From: Malachius bipustulatus
Taxonomy: Eukaryota; Arthropoda; Insecta; Coleoptera; Melyridae
DNA: 64,000 nt
Reading direction: 5' to 3'
Assembly (NCBI GenBank): GCA_910589415.1
Contig: OU342637.1
Coordinates: 32,208,162-32,272,161 of the forward strand
Part shown: one piece after another, positions 61,140-64,000 of the stretch
Layout of the letters: the number at the start of each line of letters is the position of its first letter
Position numbering within the stretch: position 1 is the first letter of the stretch
The notes under the pieces: generated by a model
The model's input: only the letters and a program-made list of their open reading frames with translations
Database searches by the model: none
What the model was told of the DNA's origin: nothing
Translations under genes and position numbers: made by a program

Positions 61140-62120
61140 TGGGAAAATTTTGCGTCCAGACCGAGGTTCACCATGCGACTATGAGACCGAGTTCTTCTTT
61201 GCAAAACAGCTGGTAGTCCAGTTTCTTGTCACAAACTACTAAAACCCTTGAAGAGAGGCCAAAAGATACCTCTTGAGAACAAGCCATTCGTCATGACCAC
61301 CATCATGGCCTCAGAAATGAACCCCGCAAATTGGATTAGAGCCGTCTTAACAAATACAGATCCGTTTCTCAAGAACCCACGCTCTGGAAGCGCGTTTTTG
61401 ACGTCGCCTTTTTTGATAACTGTTTTAAGTAGAGTTCCCTTCACTCGTTCCCTGGGTACATCGCTCAGAAAGAAACTATTGGTCCTTTTTGGCAGTTCTG
61501 GTAAGCAATGCTTGGTAATGAAAGGGGGGAGGGTCAATTGGTAGTCCAGTTTTTTGTCCCAAACTACTAAAACCCTTCAAGGGGTGCCAAAAGATACCTC
61601 TTGAGAGCAAGTCATCCGTCATGGCCACCATGACCTCAGAAATCAACCCTGCATCTCTGGAAACGCGGGCAGGAGAGTTTTTGACGTCGCCTTTTTTGTC
61701 AACTGTTTCAAGTAGAGCTGTCTTCACTCGTTCCGGGGGTACATCGCTCAGAAAGAAACTATTGGTCCTTTTTGACGGTTCTGGTAGCGACCATCTCCTT
61801 CGCAAGCGGTTGGTAGTCCAGTTTCTTGTCACAAACTACTAAAAGCCTTGGAGGGGGGCCCAAATTTGCGCAAGCCATCCATCATGACCTCAAAAATAAG
61901 CTCTACAAATTGGATTAAACCCATATTGATAGATTCGTTTCTCAAGAACCCGTGCTTTGAGCGGGGAGAGATTCCTCATGCCTCTAGAGGTTTTTTTTTA
62001 GCTTTTTTTTGAAAACTGGTTTAAGTAGAGTTGTCTCGAGTTGTTCGGGGAGTACCTCAGAAAGAAGATGACACCAATTCTGGTACGCAAAGTTTGGTAA
62101 TGAAGGGGGGGGGGGGGATC
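61140..62120. repeat. Tandem repeat, about 270-330 bp, three copies plus partial
   Basis: GGTAGTCCAGTTTCTTGTC or a close variant starts at 61212, 61540 and 61812. Each copy continues with a CAAACTACTAAAACCCTT phrase, AAAAGATACCTCTTGAGA, GTTTTTGACGTCGCCTTTTT, GTACATCGCTCAGAAAGAAA and CTATTGGTCCTTTTTG. The first copy has about 55 extra bases. The third is diverged and ends at a poly-G run near 62107-62117. A partial copy precedes 61212. Confidence 0.9.
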
Positions 62121-62124
62121 TTAT

Positions 62125-64000
62125 CCAGATAGCATAATTGATACGAGGGAACATCCGGATTTGCTGGTCGCCGATTGACCAGTAGTGACAAGTCAACGAT
62201 CATTCTAACGTTCTCCAGATCAGTTAGTTCGACATCTCACCTGTCCATAAATCCGAAAGAGTCTGTTATGTAAATTCGTTAATTTATCGGACAGACGATA
62301 ATGACACCGACACCGACACGACCGTGGCCAAATTAAACACATGAATGGATATTTTCTTCATTCTTCGCTGTTCGGGCTAACCGGTTCCGACGGCGCACCG
62401 GCTCCTGTAAACCACGGAATATTCGCCCGCTCCGAGACATTACACTCCCACGTCGTTACGTCATCATTGTCGTCGGCTCCTTTACTCGATTTTATCTCAG
62501 AGACTTCTTTCCGTCGTTATAGTTCCTACGCAGATCTTAATTATTGTTGTTAGGTTTCGGGCCCTGGTAAGTCAATTTACCCGATTTGCCTCACCGCCGA
62601 ATTTGATTTGTATTTTCGCCAGTTATCCAAGATCCAAGAAAGAACGGTCGTAATTAATTCCGGTGACATATTATGAGGAGGTTGCCTGGTAAATTGATTT
62701 CTCCCACGTCCATTTACCGATCTCTCCATCTCCACTTTCCCGTTAGAATCGATTCTGTAAACATCGATAGATAGATCCCATTCCCAACCAAACACACGTT
62801 AAGTCCTCCTGCTGCTGTCTTGAACGATCGCGTCGCGTGAGAACCGAACCAGAGGTCCTCAGATCGTCTGTTTACATTTCTTCGCGTTAAATAATTGGGC
62901 AAACAACGAGAGGAAATAGTAAAGGAGGTTCTGGTTCTTCCAGCAGTTGCTTATTTGTTGCGGGTGTGGGTGTGATTCTTGCATTATTCACATGCATGGT
63001 GGAGAGGTGACTCTCTCTTTCTCTTTCTTGTTGTTGTTCTTCTATTGCGTCTATTGAATCGAATCGGAGATTCTTTGAAATTGTCCCTATTGAATCGGAG
63101 CTCCGTTTGAATCAGATTTGAATAATAGGATTAGAGAGATAGGATAAAGTATGCGCGTCGTAATTTTTTACTGTTTTGTAATGTGCGGCCATTGTGCTCG
63201 GAAATCGTTTTGAAAGTCCCCTTTCGGAGAGATTGATACGCGCGATTTTACCGCTGGAAATAACAGCAGATGTCATCCTCCGTAATTACGGCGAGCGATT
63301 TTAATGTGATGATCCTTATTAGTTGGTTCTGGTTCTTGTTCTTCGATCGTCACAGTTTCACCTACGATAAGGATCGCGTCGGTGAAAAATTTCCATCTCC
63401 GCTTTCTTCTTTTTCTTCTTCTTCTTCTTCCGTTCAAGATGTTTCAAAAATTGTGCATAAGTACATAGATAACACTTCAAACATCATATGGGATAAAACT
63501 AGTCCTGTCTTAATCATCAATAAAATAACACAAAAAATATTTAAACAGCTTTAATACCATCACTTCAATCCCTGAATTGTTTTTGTATGCTAATGAGTTC
63601 AATTTTTATCGACCACCGGTTAATTATCCCATTATTCGCGATTATATAAACACTTGCAGGTGGTTTATAAGAGCTAATTTGCATAAAAATCGATTAAGAA
63701 ACTGAAAATACGGGACTTTTCATTCTACTGCCATTCTACCATAGCGTTAACTCTAGAAAACTCTCAATATTTCAGAAAAAAGCCCACCACGGTGCAAATT
63801 ACGTCAGACTTTTAATCTCCTGCCAGGTCTTTAAACCTGTCTCTCCCGATTTGGGGTTCGCCTCCTCATCTCCGCAACTCATCATTTATTCCCGTAAACA
63901 AGATATTCCGATCGATGATGCCGTCATCAGTTCACTGTGTTGTTAAATTGATCCGTAAATCATCCTAAATCCTACTCGATACCTACAGAAGCATCCTTAT
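62125..64000. other. Gene-free interval at the right edge
   Basis: More balanced composition than the 40-56 kb desert, with a TTC microsatellite near 63408-63428. No exon could be supported; a minus-strand frame at 62577-62795 has complex sequence but no family match. Confidence 0.3.

Noticed and set aside
62577..62795. 72-codon minus-strand open frame with complex sequence
   Set aside because: No family similarity or clear exon border; it could be a real exon but cannot be supported.
1..64000. tRNA, rRNA, CRISPR arrays and telomeric TTAGG repeats
   Set aside because: No tRNA A/B-box pair, rRNA segment, spacer-repeat array or telomeric run was seen; the short regular arrays have no unique spacers.

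Overview
This is a window of AT-rich nuclear DNA from an animal, most likely an insect. One gene is split by short (about 250 bp) introns with GT/AG borders. There are no operons or bacterial signals. Non-LTR reverse-transcriptase remnants, hAT-like and other short inverted-repeat elements, the dispersed TACAGGGTG motif common in insect repeats, and TACCTA-type microsatellites all fit an insect. A hemipteran is a tentative guess from repeat flavour only.

Only two protein-coding loci can be supported, both on the minus strand. The first (7994-10001) is a complete three-exon, 499-residue prolidase (PEPD, Xaa-Pro dipeptidase) homologue. Its splice junctions reconstruct without a break, but four of the five metal ligands of the family, and one further active-site histidine, are replaced. 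It is therefore probably a pseudoenzyme or a degenerating paralogue. The second (15166-15552) is the last coding exon, or the whole short CDS, of an acidic/proline-rich protein that I do not recognise. Candidate non-coding or partial exons with good splice donors lie at about 39.95-40.07 kb and 43.8-44.07 kb on the plus strand.

Most of the window is repeat. From left to right: a degenerate AT-rich array (0.3-2.7 kb); a 34/102-bp satellite (3.65-4.62 kb); a 190-bp tandem repeat (7.3-7.85 kb); a foldback element (12.85-13.55 kb); a 27-bp satellite (16.0-16.57 kb); iterated reverse-transcriptase motif fragments (18.17-18.85 kb); a 45/90/238-bp array (20.6-21.9 kb); and two long GAAGAA/TTCTTC-rich arrays in opposite orientation (23.3-24.8 and 26.2-28.5 kb). 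Then come a 120-bp array (30.35-31.5 kb); a 295-bp satellite (33.3-35.5 kb); a 1.28-kb hAT-like element with internal repeats (36.37-37.66 kb); an AT-rich desert with several short inverted-repeat elements (40-56 kb); and more tandem repeats and LINE debris (58.3-62.1 kb).

The strongest unusual signal is the 33.3-35.5 kb satellite. Each monomer carries two sites matching the heat-shock element (alternating TTC/GAA triplets every 5 bp). Fifteen perfect three- or four-triplet sites occur in 2.1 kb. The spacer bases vary between copies while the triplets stay intact. Other points of interest are the dead prolidase, the giant inverted pair of tandem arrays, one satellite family (GGTCAGCTCGA core) found in three arrays and linked to a hAT-like terminus, and a cluster of TTACGTCA (CRE-like) sites just upstream of a TATA box near 53.16 kb.
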